64,000 bases of DNA from Nocardioides humi (GCF_006494775.1 NZ_CP041146.1:6070501-6134500), one strand, 5' to 3'. Counted from the stretch's first letter, positions 15,938 through 25,198 are shown. The notes: generated from the letters alone by a model not told the origin. Numbers and translations: made by a program.

Positions 15938-16720
15938 TCAAGCGCCCATGGCGTGGAAGCCGCCGTCGACGTGGACGATCTCGCCGGTGGTGGCGGGGAA
16001 CAGGTCCGAGAGCAGGGCGCAGACCGCCTTGGCGGTGGGCTCCTGGTCGGTGTTGTCCCAGCCGAGCGGCGACTTCGTGGTCCACATCGACTCGAGGTCC
16101 TCGAAGCCGGGGATCGCCTTGGCGGCGAGCGTCCGGAGCGGGCCGGCGGAGACCAGGTTGACCCGGATCCCGTCGTCGCCGAGGTCGCGGGCGAGGTAGC
16201 GCGCGGTCGACTCCAGGCCGGCCTTGGCGACGCCCATCCAGTCGTAGACCGGCCACGCGACGCTGGCGTCGAAGGTGAGGCCGACGACGGAGCCGCCGCT
16301 CGTCATCAGGGGACGGCAGGCGACGGCGAGGGACTTCAGGGAGTACGCCGAGACCTGCACGGCCTGCGCGACGTCCTCCCAGGGGCCGTCGAGGAACTTG
16401 CCGCCGAGCAGCGTCTCGGGGTTGCCGTAGGCGATCGAGTGCACGACGCCGTCGAGCCGGGCGTCGGGGCCGAGAGCCGCGCGGACCGCGGCCGGCAGGG
16501 CCGCGAGGTGCTCGGTGTCGGTGACGTCGAGCTCGATGACCTCGGGCAGCTCCGGGAGCCGCTTGACGATCCGGCGGGTGATCCGCAGCGCCTGGCCGAA
16601 GTTGGAGACGAGGACGGTGGCGCCCTGCTCCTGCGCGAACTTCGCGACCGCGAAGCCGATCGAGGTGTCGAGGGTGACGCCCGCGACCAGGATGCTCTTG
16701 CCGTCGAGGATGCCGCTCAT
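15938..16720 (-). CDS. fabI: Enoyl-[acyl-carrier-protein] reductase (NADH)
   Basis: The 260-residue short-chain reductase carries out the last step of each fatty-acid elongation cycle. It has the FabI/InhA marks: VAGVTLDTSIGFAVAK at the nucleotide site (the divergent glycine motif of FabI), VHSIAYGNPETLLGG near residue 93, and Tyr-x6-Lys catalytic spacing in WPVYDWMGVAKAGLES near 160, then RVNLVSAGPLRTLAA. It starts 1 bp after fabG ends, the arrangement of mabA-inhA in mycobacteria. InhA-type enzymes are the target of isoniazid and triclosan; susceptibility cannot be judged here. Confidence 0.93.
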   Translation of the reverse strand: MSGILDGKSILVAGVTLDTSIGFAVAKFAQEQGATVLVSNFGQALRITRRIVKRLPELPEVIELDVTDTEHLAALPAAVRAALGPDARLDGVVHSIAYGNPETLLGGKFLDGPWEDVAQAVQVSAYSLKSLAVACRPLMTSGGSVVGLTFDASVAWPVYDWMGVAKAGLESTARYLARDLGDDGIRVNLVSAGPLRTLAAKAIPGFEDLESMWTTKSPLGWDNTDQEPTAKAVCALLSDLFPATTGEIVHVDGGFHAMGA

Positions 16721-16721
16721 G

Positions 16722-17432
16722 TCAGTGCCCCATTCCGAGTCCGCCGTCGACGGGGATCACCGCGCCGGTCACGTACGCCGCCTCCGGGCTGGCGAGCCAC
16801 AGCACCGCGCCCGCGACCTCGGCCGGGTCGGCGTACCGGCCCAGCGGGACCTGGCTGCGGATCCCCTCCTTCTGCTCGTCGGTGAGCACCGCGGTCATGT
16901 CGGTGTCGACGTACCCGGGGGCCACGACGTTGGCCGTGATCGAGCGCGGGCCGAGCTCGCGCGCCAGCGACCGGGCCATGCCGACCAGGCCGGCCTTGGA
17001 GGCGGCGTAGTTGACCTGGCCGGGCGAGCCGAGCAGGCCGACCACGCTGGAGATGAAGATGATCCGGCCCTTCTTCTGCCGCAGCATGCCCTTGGCGGCG
17101 CGCTTGGCGAGGCGGAAGGAGCCGGTGAGATTGGTGTCGATCACCGACGACCAGTCGTCCTCCGACATCCGCAGCAGCAGGGTGTCGTGGGTGATGCCGG
17201 CGTTGGCGACCAGCACCTCGACCGGGCCGTGCGCCTCCTCGGCGGCCGCGAACGCCGCCTCGACCGCCGCGGCGTCGGTGATGTCGGCCTTGAGCTCGAG
17301 CGCACCCTCGGGTGCGCCTCCGCTCCGGGTCGTGACGGCGACCTTGTCGCCCGCGGCGACGAAGGCCTCGGCGATCGCGCGGCCGATGCCGCGGTTGCCT
17401 CCGGTGACGAGGACGGAGCGTGGTGAGTTCAC
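16722..17432 (-). CDS. fabG: 3-oxoacyl-[acyl-carrier-protein] reductase
   Basis: The 236-residue short-chain dehydrogenase reduces beta-ketoacyl-ACP with NADPH. It has VLVTGGNRGIGRAIAEAF at the cofactor site, VANAGITHD near residue 80, the catalytic serine in FISSVVGLLGSPGQ, and YAASKAGLVGMARS with Tyr-x3-Lys near 145. It ends with VDGGLGMGH, the tail typical of MabA/FabG1. The GTG start was chosen because it fits FabG1 length; a leftward TAGCGT box lies 8 nt upstream. It forms a two-gene fatty-acid operon with fabI. Confidence 0.92.
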   Translation of the reverse strand: MNSPRSVLVTGGNRGIGRAIAEAFVAAGDKVAVTTRSGGAPEGALELKADITDAAAVEAAFAAAEEAHGPVEVLVANAGITHDTLLLRMSEDDWSSVIDTNLTGSFRLAKRAAKGMLRQKKGRIIFISSVVGLLGSPGQVNYAASKAGLVGMARSLARELGPRSITANVVAPGYVDTDMTAVLTDEQKEGIRSQVPLGRYADPAEVAGAVLWLASPEAAYVTGAVIPVDGGLGMGH

Positions 17433-17548
17433 GCTCTGTGACGCTAGTGGGGCGACGCCTGCCGGCTCGTGGGCGGTGGGCACCAAGTTCGCGGGCTGTG
17501 GTTGTAGGACTCCGACAAACGGGCCGGAATCGGGTGACTCCGAGGCGC

Positions 17549-17570
17549 TGCGGTTTGGTCACAAACCGCA
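17549..17570. repeat. Dispersed GCGGTTTG palindrome, copy 2
   Basis: Arms TGCGGTTTG/CAAACCGCA surround a GTCA centre. It lies 104 bp past the dodecin stop (read leftward) and 117 bp upstream of the fabG start, in the same gap as copy 3. The centre differs from copies 1 and 3 while the arms are identical. Confidence 0.7.
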
Positions 17571-17587
17571 ACCCGAAGCCCGGAATC

Positions 17588-17613
17588 GATGCGGTTTGGG
17601 ACCAAACCGCATC
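17588..17613. repeat. Dispersed GCGGTTTG palindrome, copy 3
   Basis: Arms GATGCGGTTTGG/CCAAACCGCATC surround a GA centre; the 22-nt core is identical to copy 1 at 828-849, 16.8 kb away. The spacing between the centres of copies 2 and 3 is 41 bp. Confidence 0.72.
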
Positions 17614-17674
17614 AATAGCGGCCCGACACCGGAGCGGAACCCACCAAAACGGAGCCCGCGGACGAAAGCCGGGG

Positions 17675-17890
17675 CTACTCGTCGTCCTCGAGGCGGAACC
17701 CGATCTTCATGGTGACCTGGAAGTGCTCGACGGTGCCGTCCTTGATCTGGCCGCGGACCTGGCTGACCTCGAACCAGTCGAGGTGGCGCAGGGTCTGGCC
17801 GGCGCGCTCGACGCCGTTGTGGATCGCTTGGTCGATGCCGTCGGGAGAGGTGCCGACGATCTCGCTGACGCGGTAGGTGCGGTTCGACAT
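17675..17890 (-). CDS. Dodecin family flavin-binding protein
   Basis: The 71-residue protein begins with the dodecin hallmark YRVSEIVGTSPDGIDQAIHNGV, followed by LDWFEVSQVRGQIKDG and a last strand FQVTMKIGFRLE. Dodecins form hollow dodecamers that bind flavin (bacterial) and sometimes coenzyme A, and serve as a flavin store or quencher; the tryptophan of the DWFEV segment stacks on the flavin. A leftward TACGCT box (17897-17902) lies 6 nt before the ATG, indicating a leaderless message. Confidence 0.92.
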   Translation of the reverse strand: MSNRTYRVSEIVGTSPDGIDQAIHNGVERAGQTLRHLDWFEVSQVRGQIKDGTVEHFQVTMKIGFRLEDDE

Positions 17891-17933
17891 GCCAGCAGCG
17901 TACTCAGCGCGGCACCGGCGTAGGGTGGGGGCC

Positions 17934-18227
17934 ATGGACGCCATCCGGATCACCACGGCCGGCTCCAGTCCCCAGGCCGACCTCGCGCGGAGGCAGCGGA
18001 AGTACGTCATCGCGATGACGATCCGCACGCTCTGCTTCATCGGCGCGGCCATCAGCGGCGCGGCCGGCGTCCACTGGCTGTGGCCGATCCTGATCGCCGG
18101 CGCCATCGTCCTGCCGTACGTCGCCGTGGTGATGGCCAACGCCGAGGACAGCCGGACGTCCGCGCTGCCCCTCACCGGCGGCGGCGACGCCCAGCGCCAG
18201 CTCGGGCCGGGCGAGCATGACCGCTGA
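17934..18227 (+). CDS. DUF3099 small membrane protein
   Basis: The 97-residue protein starts with RITTAGSSPQADLARRQRKYVIAM and has two membrane helices (about 30-50 and 54-74), the standard actinobacterial DUF3099 form. No function is known. The ATG is 7 nt after TAGGGT (17921-17926), so it is probably leaderless; the earlier in-frame ATG at 17877 is antisense to dodecin and unlikely. It overlaps the next small gene by 11 bp. Confidence 0.85.
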   Translation: MDAIRITTAGSSPQADLARRQRKYVIAMTIRTLCFIGAAISGAAGVHWLWPILIAGAIVLPYVAVVMANAEDSRTSALPLTGGGDAQRQLGPGEHDR

Positions 18228-18429
18228 GCCGGCCGAGGGGCCCGCGGCGGCGATCTGCTCGGCTCGAGGCTGCCGCGAGCCCGCCCGCTGGCAGCTGCTG
18301 TGGAACAACCCCAAGCTGCACACCCCCGACCGCCGCAAGACGTGGCTCGCCTGCGACGCCCACCGGGAGTCCCTCGAGGCCTTCCTCGGCGCGCGGGGGT
18401 TCCTGAAGGAGACCGTCCCGCACCGGTGA
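18217..18429 (+). CDS. Small Cys/His protein, probable zinc-binding, function unknown
   Basis: The 70-residue protein has ICSARGCREPARWQLLWNNP followed by KTWLACDAHRESLEAFLG. The Cys-x4-Cys and Cys-x2-His pairs look like a small zinc-binding knuckle. The family is widespread in actinobacteria next to DUF3099. Close relatives in Streptomyces are often labelled acetone carboxylase in databases, which I think is a misnomer because nothing here resembles that enzyme. It is translationally coupled to the overlapping DUF3099 gene. Confidence 0.7.
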   Translation: MTAEPAEGPAAAICSARGCREPARWQLLWNNPKLHTPDRRKTWLACDAHRESLEAFLGARGFLKETVPHR

Positions 18430-18448
18430 CCCGCGACGACCCCGCCGG

Positions 18449-19441
18449 TCAGCCGCCGATGGCCGACATGGGCCGGTCGGGCTGGAGGAAGGTGGGGTCG
18501 TCGATGCCGTGGCCGGCGGCCTTGCCCCACATGGCGACCCGCCAGCGGTCGGCCAGATCGTCGTCGGTGGCACCCGACCGCATCGCCAGCCGCAGGTCGG
18601 ACTCGGAGCGGGCGAACAGGCAGTTGCGGACCTGGCCGTCGGCGGTGAGCCGCACCCGGTCGCAGTCGCCGCAGAAGGGGCGGGTGACCGAGGCGATGAT
18701 CCCGACCGTGGCCGGACCGCCGTCGACGTGGAACAGCTCGGCGGGCGCGCTCCCCCGCGGCTCGGAGGCGGGCGAGAGCCGGAAGACGGACGACAGCGAG
18801 GACAGGATCTCGTCGGCGGTCACCATCGACGCGCGGTCCCAGCCGTGCTGGGCGTCGAGCGGCATCTGCTCGATGAACCGCAGCTGGTAGCCGCGCTCGA
18901 GGCACCACGCCAGCAGCTCGGGCGCCTGGTCGTCGTTGACCCCGCGCAGCAGGACCGCGTTGACCTTGACCGGACCCAGGCCCGCGGCCTCGGCGGCGGC
19001 GAGGCCGGCGATCACGTCGTCGAGCCGGTCGCGGCGGGTGATCGTCTCGAAGGTACGACGACGCACCGTGTCGAGGCTGACGTTGGCCCGGTCCAGGCCG
19101 GCCGCGGCGAGGGCGTGCGCGGTGCGGGCCAGGCCCAGGGCATTGGTGGTGATCGACATCTCCACGCCCGCGTCGAGGGAGCGCACCTGCCGCACGATGT
19201 CGACCAGGCCCCGTCGTACCAGCGGCTCGCCGCCGGTGAACCGCACCTCCCGCACCCCCAGCCGCTCCACCGCGACGCCGATCAGCCGGACGACCTCGTC
19301 GTCGGTGAGCTGGTCGTCGGCGGGCATCCAGTCGAGGCCCTCGGGCGGCATGCAGTAGGTGCAGCGCAGGTTGCAGCGATCGGTCAGCGACACCCGCAGG
19401 TCCGTCGCGATCCGGCCGTGCTGGTCGATGAGGGGCTGCAC
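18449..19441 (-). CDS. moaA: GTP 3',8-cyclase (molybdenum cofactor synthesis)
   Basis: The 330-residue radical SAM enzyme converts GTP to 3',8-cyclo-GTP, the first step of molybdopterin synthesis. The SAM cluster motif is CNLRCTYC near residue 23, followed by VRFTGGEPLVRRGL, and the C-terminal second cluster motif FCGDCDRVRLTADGQVRNCL is near 258. The C-terminal GG (ending SAIGG), needed for activity in MoaA, is present. It is alone here; moaC and other Mo genes are not in the window. The GTG start is 7 nt after a leftward TATCCT box (19449-19454), a leaderless start. Confidence 0.94.
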   Translation of the reverse strand: MQPLIDQHGRIATDLRVSLTDRCNLRCTYCMPPEGLDWMPADDQLTDDEVVRLIGVAVERLGVREVRFTGGEPLVRRGLVDIVRQVRSLDAGVEMSITTNALGLARTAHALAAAGLDRANVSLDTVRRRTFETITRRDRLDDVIAGLAAAEAAGLGPVKVNAVLLRGVNDDQAPELLAWCLERGYQLRFIEQMPLDAQHGWDRASMVTADEILSSLSSVFRLSPASEPRGSAPAELFHVDGGPATVGIIASVTRPFCGDCDRVRLTADGQVRNCLFARSESDLRLAMRSGATDDDLADRWRVAMWGKAAGHGIDDPTFLQPDRPMSAIGG

Positions 19442-19497
19442 CCCAGCAAGGATAGTCCGGTGCGCCTGAGCGCGATGCGGCCGATTAACGTTGTGCT

Positions 19498-20420
19498 GTG
19501 CTGTCCTGGCTCTCCTCGTGGCGATTCCTGCTGAGCCGCCGCTGGGTGCTGTTCTTCCTCGCGATCATCATCGTCGGCTGGGCGACGTGGTGGCTCGGCG
19601 AGTGGCAGTTCGGCCGCCTGGAGGATCGCAAGGAGCGCAATGCGGTCGTCCGCGCCAACGAGGACCGCTCGCCCGCCGACGTCGACGAGGTGCTCGCCCC
19701 GGGCCGTGCGGTCCGCGAGGACGACGAGTGGCGCCTGGTCACGGCGACGGGCACCTACGACCGCGACGACACCGTCGTGGTCCGCTACCGCACCCGCAAC
19801 GGCTACCCCGGCGTCGAGGTCGTCGTCCCGCTGGTGACGACCGGCGGCCCCACCCTCCTCGTGGACCGCGGATGGTTCGGCACCGACGACCCCCGGATCG
19901 GGTACGACGACCTGCCGGCGCCGCCCGAGGGCGAGGTGACCGTCACCGGCTGGGTGCGGGAGGACGGCAGCGGGCGCAGCACGCAGGTCGACGACCACGG
20001 CACCCGCGCCATCGCGAGCGGCCCGATCGGCGAGGCGATCGGCCAGCAGGTGTTCACCGGCTTCGTGGCGCTCGAGAGCGAGGACCCGGCCCCGAGACCG
20101 AGCTGGCGGCGGTGGAGCTGCCGGAGCTCGGCGAGGGCCCGCACTTCTTCTACGGCCTGCAGTGGTGGTTCTTCGGGGTGCTCGCCATCGGCGGCTTCGC
20201 CTATCTCGCCTGGGACGAGCGCCGGCTGGGCCCCCGCGGCCAGCGGGTCGGCACCAAGCGCCGCTCCGGCGGCCCGTTCTCCCGTCGCGCTCCCGCCGAG
20301 GCCGGTCAGAGCGGGCGGAGCATCCCGCCGTCGACGGGCAGCATCACCCCGGACAGGTACGACGCCGCGGGTGAGAGCAGGAACGCCGCGACCCGGCCGA
20401 ACTCCTCCGGCAGTCCGTAG
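19498..20420 (+). pseudogene. SURF1 family cytochrome oxidase assembly protein, frameshifted
   Basis: The first frame gives about 198 residues of SURF1: an N-terminal membrane helix (VLFFLAIIIVGWATWWLGEWQF), RKERNAVVRAN, VRYRTRNGYPGVEVVVPL and VDRGWFG, the family signature. Near 20091-20096 the frame breaks: conserved sequence resumes in the -1 frame as ETELAAVELPELGEGPHFFYGLQWWFFGVLAIGGFAYLAW, the second helix. One missing base (probably a G in CCGAGACC) restores it. The shifted frame then runs to 20420 over the convergent SDR gene. SURF1 helps insert heme into cytochrome oxidase, like the COX15 and CtaB genes further on. The GTG start is 6 nt after TAACGT (19486-19491). Confidence 0.8.
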
Positions 20421-21067
20421 CGCCGCAACGGGATCTGCGCCGACGCCTCGGCACGAGCGGCCTCGGCGTCGCCGCGGGCGGCGTCGAGCTCGGCGATCCG
20501 CTCGGTGCCGATCCGGCCCGGGAGCAGGCCGTTGACCCGGATGCCGCGCGGCCCGAGCTCGTCGGCCAGCGTCTTCGCCGCCATGGCGAGCCCGGGCCGC
20601 AGGCCGTTGGAGATGGCCAGGTCGAGGATCGGCTGGCGCACGCTGCTGGAGAGGACGAACGCGATCGAGCCGCCCTCGCCCAGCACGGCGCCCACCTCGC
20701 GGGCCAGCCGGACCGCGCCCAGGAAGACCGAGCCGAAGGCGGTGGTCCACTGCTCGTCGGTCATCGCGGTGATCAGCCCCGCGGGCGGCCCGCCGACGCT
20801 GATCAGCACCCCGTCCACCCGGCCCCACGCGTCCTGCGCCGCGGCGAGCAGCGCCGCCGGGGTGTCGGGCGCGGCGTTGTCGGCGACCACGCCGCGGGCG
20901 TGCTCCGGCCCGCCGAGCGCGGCGACGGTCGACTCGACCGACTCCGCCGAGCGCCCCGACACCACGACCCGGGCGCCGTCGGCCACGAGCGCCTCCGCCG
21001 TGGCCCGGCCGAGCCCGCGGGTGCCGCCGGTGACGAGGTGGACGCGGTCCTTCAGTCCGAGCTCCAT
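20306..21067 (-). CDS. SDR-family oxidoreductase lacking the canonical catalytic tyrosine
   Basis: The 253-residue Rossmann protein has VTGGTRGLGRATAEALVADG at the cofactor site and the catalytic-serine segment FVLSSSVRQPI. Where classical SDRs have Tyr-x3-Lys it reads AISNGLRPGLAMAAKTLADEL: the lysine is present but the tyrosine position is Asn/Ser. This is a recognised SDR subgroup. It ends VDGGMLRPL. It may have altered chemistry or use another acid. The start overlaps the glpD stop by one base (TGATG), so it is the third gene of the glpK-glpD operon. Confidence 0.83.
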   Translation of the reverse strand: MELGLKDRVHLVTGGTRGLGRATAEALVADGARVVVSGRSAESVESTVAALGGPEHARGVVADNAAPDTPAALLAAAQDAWGRVDGVLISVGGPPAGLITAMTDEQWTTAFGSVFLGAVRLAREVGAVLGEGGSIAFVLSSSVRQPILDLAISNGLRPGLAMAAKTLADELGPRGIRVNGLLPGRIGTERIAELDAARGDAEAARAEASAQIPLRRYGLPEEFGRVAAFLLSPAASYLSGVMLPVDGGMLRPL

Positions 21068-22824
21068 CAGGGAATCTCCATCGACTCGATCTCCTCGGCT
21101 ATCCGCGACACGGGGACGACGTCCGGCGCTCCCTTGCGCGCCGCGTCGGCCGTGTGGTCGTCGGGCTGCCGCTGGCTCTCGCGCTCGGCCTCGACCCGCT
21201 TCAGGTAGTGCTCGACCTCGCGCTCGGTCTGGCCGGCGTCCCAGCGCAGGTGGCTCCGCACCAGCGCCGCGACGTGGGGTGCGGCCGCGACGCCGCGGTC
21301 GAAGGTCTCGAAGGAGATCCGCATCCGGCGGGTGAGGATGTCGTCGAGGTGGCGCGCGCCCTCGTGGGTGACGGCGTACACCGCCTCGGCCATCAGGTAG
21401 TCCTCGGCGCCGGGCAGCGGCTCGCCCAGATCCGGCTCGGCGGCGATCAGGTCGAGGACCTCCAGGACCAGCGAGCCGTAGCGCTCCAGGAGGTGCTCGA
21501 CCCGGTTGATCGCCAGCCCGGACTGGGCGGCCAGGGCGCGCCGCTGGTTCCACAGCGCCTGGTAGCCGTCGGCGCCGACGAGCGGCACCCGCTCGGTCAC
21601 ACACTCCCCCGCCCTGCGCCCGAGCACGGTCTCCAGGCCGTGGACCGCCTCGTCGACGGCGTCGGCGGCCATCACCCGGTACGTCGTGTACTTGCCGCCG
21701 GCGACCACCACGAGGCCCGGCACGCTGTGGGCGACGGCGTGCTCGCGGGAGAGCTTGGAGGTCGCCTCGGACTCGCCCGCGAGCAGCGGGCGGAGCCCGG
21801 CGTACACGCCCTCGACGTCGTCGCGGGTCAGCGGCACCTCCAGCACGCGGTTGACGTGCTCGAGGAGGTAGTCGATGTCGCTCGAGCTGGCGGCCGGGTG
21901 GTCCTTGGACAGCTCCCAGTCGGTGTCGGTGGTGCCGATGATCCAGTGCCGCTTCCAGGGGATCACGAAGAGCACCGACTTCTCGGTGCGCAGGATCAGC
22001 CCGGTCTCGCCGCGGATCCGGTCGCGCGGCACGACGAGGTGGATGCCCTTGCTCGCCCGGACCTTGAACTGCCCGCGCTCGCGCGCCATCGCCTGCGTCT
22101 CGTCGGTCCACACGCCGGTCGCGTTGATGACCTGCGAGGCGCGGATCTCGAACCGTCGCCCCGTCTCCAGGTCGATCACCTCGGCCCCGACGACGCGCTC
22201 GCTCTCCTTGAGCAGGCCCAGGACGCGGGTGCGGGAGGCGACCGCCGCGCCGTACGTCGCCGCGGTGCGCGCCAGGAACATGGTGTGCCGGGCGTCGTCG
22301 ACCTGGGCGTCGTAGTAGCGGATCGCGCCGACGAGGGCGTCCTTGCGCAGCGACGGGAACGCCTTGCGGGCGCCCCGGCGGGTCAGGTGCCGGTGGACCG
22401 GCGTGCCGTCGCCGTACCCGCTCGCCTTCGACAGCGCGTCGTACAGGGCGACGCCGGTGCCGGCGTACCAGCGCTCCCAGCCCAGCCCGGTCAGCGGGTA
22501 GAGGAAGGGCACCGGGCGGACGAGGTGCGGGGCGAGCCGCTGCATGAGCAGCCCGCGCTCCTTGAGCGCCTCGGCGACCAGCCGGAAGTCCAGCATCTCC
22601 AGGTAGCGCAGGCCGCCGTGGACCAGCTTGGAGCTGCGGCTCGACGTGCCGGAGGCGAAGTCGCGGGCCTCGACCAGGCCGACCGAGAGGCCGCGGGTCG
22701 CGGCGTCGAGCGCCGCACCGGAGCCGACGACGCCGCCGCCGATGACGAGGACGTCGAGCTGCTGTGTCGCCAGCCGCTTGAGCGCGGAGGTGCGCGCCCG
22801 GGGCGAGAGGGGTGCGGGCGTCAT
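21067..22824 (-). CDS. glpD: Glycerol-3-phosphate dehydrogenase, FAD-dependent, aerobic
   Basis: The 585-residue flavoprotein oxidises glycerol 3-phosphate to dihydroxyacetone phosphate at the inner face of the membrane and passes electrons to the quinone pool. FAD binding is [20 protein letters not shown] near residue 25; [18 protein letters not shown] near 60 and [11 protein letters not shown] near 375 are GlpD signatures. The C-terminal helical domain ([26 protein letters not shown]) is complete. The ATG overlaps the glpK stop (ATGA). Confidence 0.93.
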   Translation of the reverse strand: MTPAPLSPRARTSALKRLATQQLDVLVIGGGVVGSGAALDAATRGLSVGLVEARDFASGTSSRSSKLVHGGLRYLEMLDFRLVAEALKERGLLMQRLAPHLVRPVPFLYPLTGLGWERWYAGTGVALYDALSKASGYGDGTPVHRHLTRRGARKAFPSLRKDALVGAIRYYDAQVDDARHTMFLARTAATYGAAVASRTRVLGLLKESERVVGAEVIDLETGRRFEIRASQVINATGVWTDETQAMARERGQFKVRASKGIHLVVPRDRIRGETGLILRTEKSVLFVIPWKRHWIIGTTDTDWELSKDHPAASSSDIDYLLEHVNRVLEVPLTRDDVEGVYAGLRPLLAGESEATSKLSREHAVAHSVPGLVVVAGGKYTTYRVMAADAVDEAVHGLETVLGRRAGECVTERVPLVGADGYQALWNQRRALAAQSGLAINRVEHLLERYGSLVLEVLDLIAAEPDLGEPLPGAEDYLMAEAVYAVTHEGARHLDDILTRRMRISFETFDRGVAAAPHVAALVRSHLRWDAGQTEREVEHYLKRVEAERESQRQPDDHTADAARKGAPDVVPVSRIAEEIESMEIP

Positions 22825-24350
22825 CGGCTCTCCACCTCCACCCAGTCGAGGGTGCGTTGCACGGCCTTCTTCCATTGCGCGTAGCCGGTCTCCCTGCGTT
22901 CGGAGTCCCACTGCGGCTCCCAGCGGGTGTCCTCGCGCCAGTTCTGCCGGAGCTCGTCGGTGTCGCGCCAGTAGCCGACCGAGAGCCCCGCGGCGTACGC
23001 CGCACCGAGGGCCGTGGTCTCCGGCACCACCGGCCGGGACACGGGTACGCCGAGCACGTCGGCCTGGATCTGCATGCACAGGCCGTTGAGCGTGACGCCG
23101 CCGTCGACCTTGAGCACCTCCAGCTCCGCGCCGGAGTCGGCGCACATCGCCTCGACGACGTCGCGCGACTGGTAGCAGATCGCCTCCAGCGTGGCGCGGG
23201 CGACGTGGGCGTTGGTGTTGAACCGGGAGAGCCCGACGATGGCGCCGCGGGCGTCGGAGCGCCAGTAGGGCGCGAACAGCCCGGAGAACGCCGGGACGAA
23301 GTAGACGCCGCCGTTGTCGTCGACCTGCCGCGCCAGCGACTCGGACTCGGAGGCGCCGCTGATGATGCCGAGCTGGTCGCGCAGCCACTGCACGGCCGAG
23401 CCGGTGACCGCGATCGAGCCCTCGAGCGCGTAGACGCACGGCTGGTCGCCCAGCCGGTAGGCCGGGGTGGTGAGCAGCCCGGCCTTCGAGCGGACGATCT
23501 CGGTGCCGGTGTTGAGGAGCATGAAGTTGCCCGTGCCGTAGGTGTTCTTCGCCTCCCCCGGCGCGAAGCAGACCTGCCCGACGGTCGCGGCCTGCTGGTC
23601 CCCCAGGATCCCGGTCACCGGCACCTCGCCCCCGAACGGGCCGCGGCCGCGGGTCACGCCGTACGGCGTGGTGGCCGACGACTCCCGGATCTGCGGCAGC
23701 ATCGCCCGCGGGACGCCGAAGAAGCCCAGCAGCTCGTCGTCCCAGTCGAGGGTCTCCAGGTCCATCAGCATGGTGCGGCTGGCGTTGGTGACGTCGGTGA
23801 CGTGGACGCCGCCGTCCGGCCCGCCGGTGAGATTCCACAGCACCCAGGTGTCCGGCGTGCCGAAGAGGGCGTCGCCGCGCTCGGCCGCGTCTCTCAGTCC
23901 TTCGACCTCCTGAAGCAGCCACTGCAGCTTCCCGCCGGAGAAGTACGTCGCCGGCGGCAGCCCCGCGCGGTGCCGGATCACGTCGCCGCGCCCGTCCCGG
24001 TCCAGCGCCGCCGCGATCGCGTCGGTGCGGGTGTCCTGCCAGACGATCGCGTTGGCGAGCGGCCGGCCGGTGCGGCGGTCCCACACGATCGTGGTCTCGC
24101 GCTGGTTGGTGATGCCGATCGCCGCCAGATCCTCCACGCCGAGGCGGGCCTTGCCGAGCGCGGTCTGGACGACGGCGGAGGTGCGCTCCCAGATCTCGAC
24201 CGGGTTGTGCTCCACCCAGCCCGCGCGCGGCAGGATCTGCTGGTGCTCGAGCTGGTGCCGGGCGACCTCGGTGCCGTCGTGGTCGAACACCATGAAGCGG
24301 GTGCTCGTCGTCCCCTGGTCGATCGCCCCCACGAAGCGTGCCTGCGCCAT
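22821..24350 (-). CDS. glpK: Glycerol kinase
   Basis: The 509-residue FGGY-family kinase phosphorylates glycerol with ATP. It has [18 protein letters not shown] near residue 9, [10 protein letters not shown] near 50, [18 protein letters not shown] near 83, and the FGGY signature [21 protein letters not shown] near 400. It is the first gene of glpK-glpD-SDR. The ATG is 7 nt after a leftward TAGGCT box (24358-24363), so the operon probably starts as a leaderless message. No glycerol facilitator gene is next to it. Confidence 0.95.
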   Translation of the reverse strand: MAQARFVGAIDQGTTSTRFMVFDHDGTEVARHQLEHQQILPRAGWVEHNPVEIWERTSAVVQTALGKARLGVEDLAAIGITNQRETTIVWDRRTGRPLANAIVWQDTRTDAIAAALDRDGRGDVIRHRAGLPPATYFSGGKLQWLLQEVEGLRDAAERGDALFGTPDTWVLWNLTGGPDGGVHVTDVTNASRTMLMDLETLDWDDELLGFFGVPRAMLPQIRESSATTPYGVTRGRGPFGGEVPVTGILGDQQAATVGQVCFAPGEAKNTYGTGNFMLLNTGTEIVRSKAGLLTTPAYRLGDQPCVYALEGSIAVTGSAVQWLRDQLGIISGASESESLARQVDDNGGVYFVPAFSGLFAPYWRSDARGAIVGLSRFNTNAHVARATLEAICYQSRDVVEAMCADSGAELEVLKVDGGVTLNGLCMQIQADVLGVPVSRPVVPETTALGAAYAAGLSVGYWRDTDELRQNWREDTRWEPQWDSERRETGYAQWKKAVQRTLDWVEVESR

Positions 24351-24432
24351 GACCCGAAGCCTACGGAACCCATGGGACGCCTCAGGGACATTCCGGATGC
24401 GGGTCGTCGGCGCGACCTGTCAGGGTGGAGTC

Positions 24433-25197
24433 ATGCCGACCGCAGTCGCCGCCCGTGCCATCGACCTCCACAAGCGCTACGGCGCCGGTGACTCCGAGGT
24501 CCGCGCCCTCGACGGGGTCTCCCTGGAGATCGGCGCGCGCGAGTTCACCGCCATCATGGGCCCGTCGGGCTCCGGCAAGTCGACGCTGATGCACTGCCTG
24601 GCGGCGCTCGACACCCCGACCTCCGGCGACGTGCAGATCGGCGACGTGATGCTGTCCCGGCTGCGCGACAAGGCGCTCACCGCCCTGCGGCGCGAGCAGG
24701 TCGGCTTCGTCTTCCAGGCGTTCAACCTGGTGCCGACGCTCACCGCGCGCGAGAACATCCTGCTGCCGCTCAGCCTCGCCGGGCGCAAGCCGGACCAGGC
24801 CTGGTTCGACACGGTGGTCGACACCGTCGGCCTGCGCGACCGGCTCGGGCACCGGCCCTCGCAGATGTCCGGCGGCCAGCAGCAGCGGGTCGCCTGCGCG
24901 CGGGCGCTGGTCAGCCAGCCGGCCATCGTCTTCGCCGACGAGCCGACCGGCAACCTCGACAGCACGTCGGGGGCCGAGGTACTGGGCTTCCTGCGGCGCA
25001 GCGTCGACGAGTTCGGCCAGACGATCGTGATGGTCACCCACGACCCCGTCGCGGCGTCGTACTGCGACCGGGTGGTGTTCCTCGCCGACGGCCGGATCGT
25101 CGACGAGATCCGCAACCCCGACCGCGACCAGCCCGCCCGGGTGGCCCGGATCTCGGAGTGCATGACGAACCTCGCCGCGGCAGCCGGGACGGCCTGA
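24433..25197 (+). CDS. ABC transporter ATP-binding protein, MacB/LolD type
   Basis: The 254-residue ATPase has Walker A MGPSGSGKSTLMH near residue 40, FVFQAFNLVPTLTARENI at the Q-loop, signature MSGGQQQRVACARAL near 150, Walker B IVFADEPTGNLDS near 172, and the H-loop VMVTHDPVAAS. This is the MacB/LolD/FtsE group that powers mechanotransmission exporters or lipid/peptide extraction. The permease gene follows after one base, so the two make one transporter. A GGTGGAG ribosome site precedes the ATG. Confidence 0.92.
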   Translation: MPTAVAARAIDLHKRYGAGDSEVRALDGVSLEIGAREFTAIMGPSGSGKSTLMHCLAALDTPTSGDVQIGDVMLSRLRDKALTALRREQVGFVFQAFNLVPTLTARENILLPLSLAGRKPDQAWFDTVVDTVGLRDRLGHRPSQMSGGQQQRVACARALVSQPAIVFADEPTGNLDSTSGAEVLGFLRRSVDEFGQTIVMVTHDPVAASYCDRVVFLADGRIVDEIRNPDRDQPARVARISECMTNLAAAAGTA

Positions 25198-25198
25198 C

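Noticed and set aside
18217..18429. The database label acetone carboxylase for the small Cys/His protein
   Set aside because: Seventy residues with a zinc-knuckle pattern share nothing visible with the acetone carboxylase subunits; the label appears to be propagated error.
20085..20100. Programmed ribosomal frameshift in SURF1
   Set aside because: The site lacks an X-XXY-YYZ slippery heptamer and a downstream pseudoknot, and SURF1 has no reason to be made as two products; a deletion or sequencing error is simpler.
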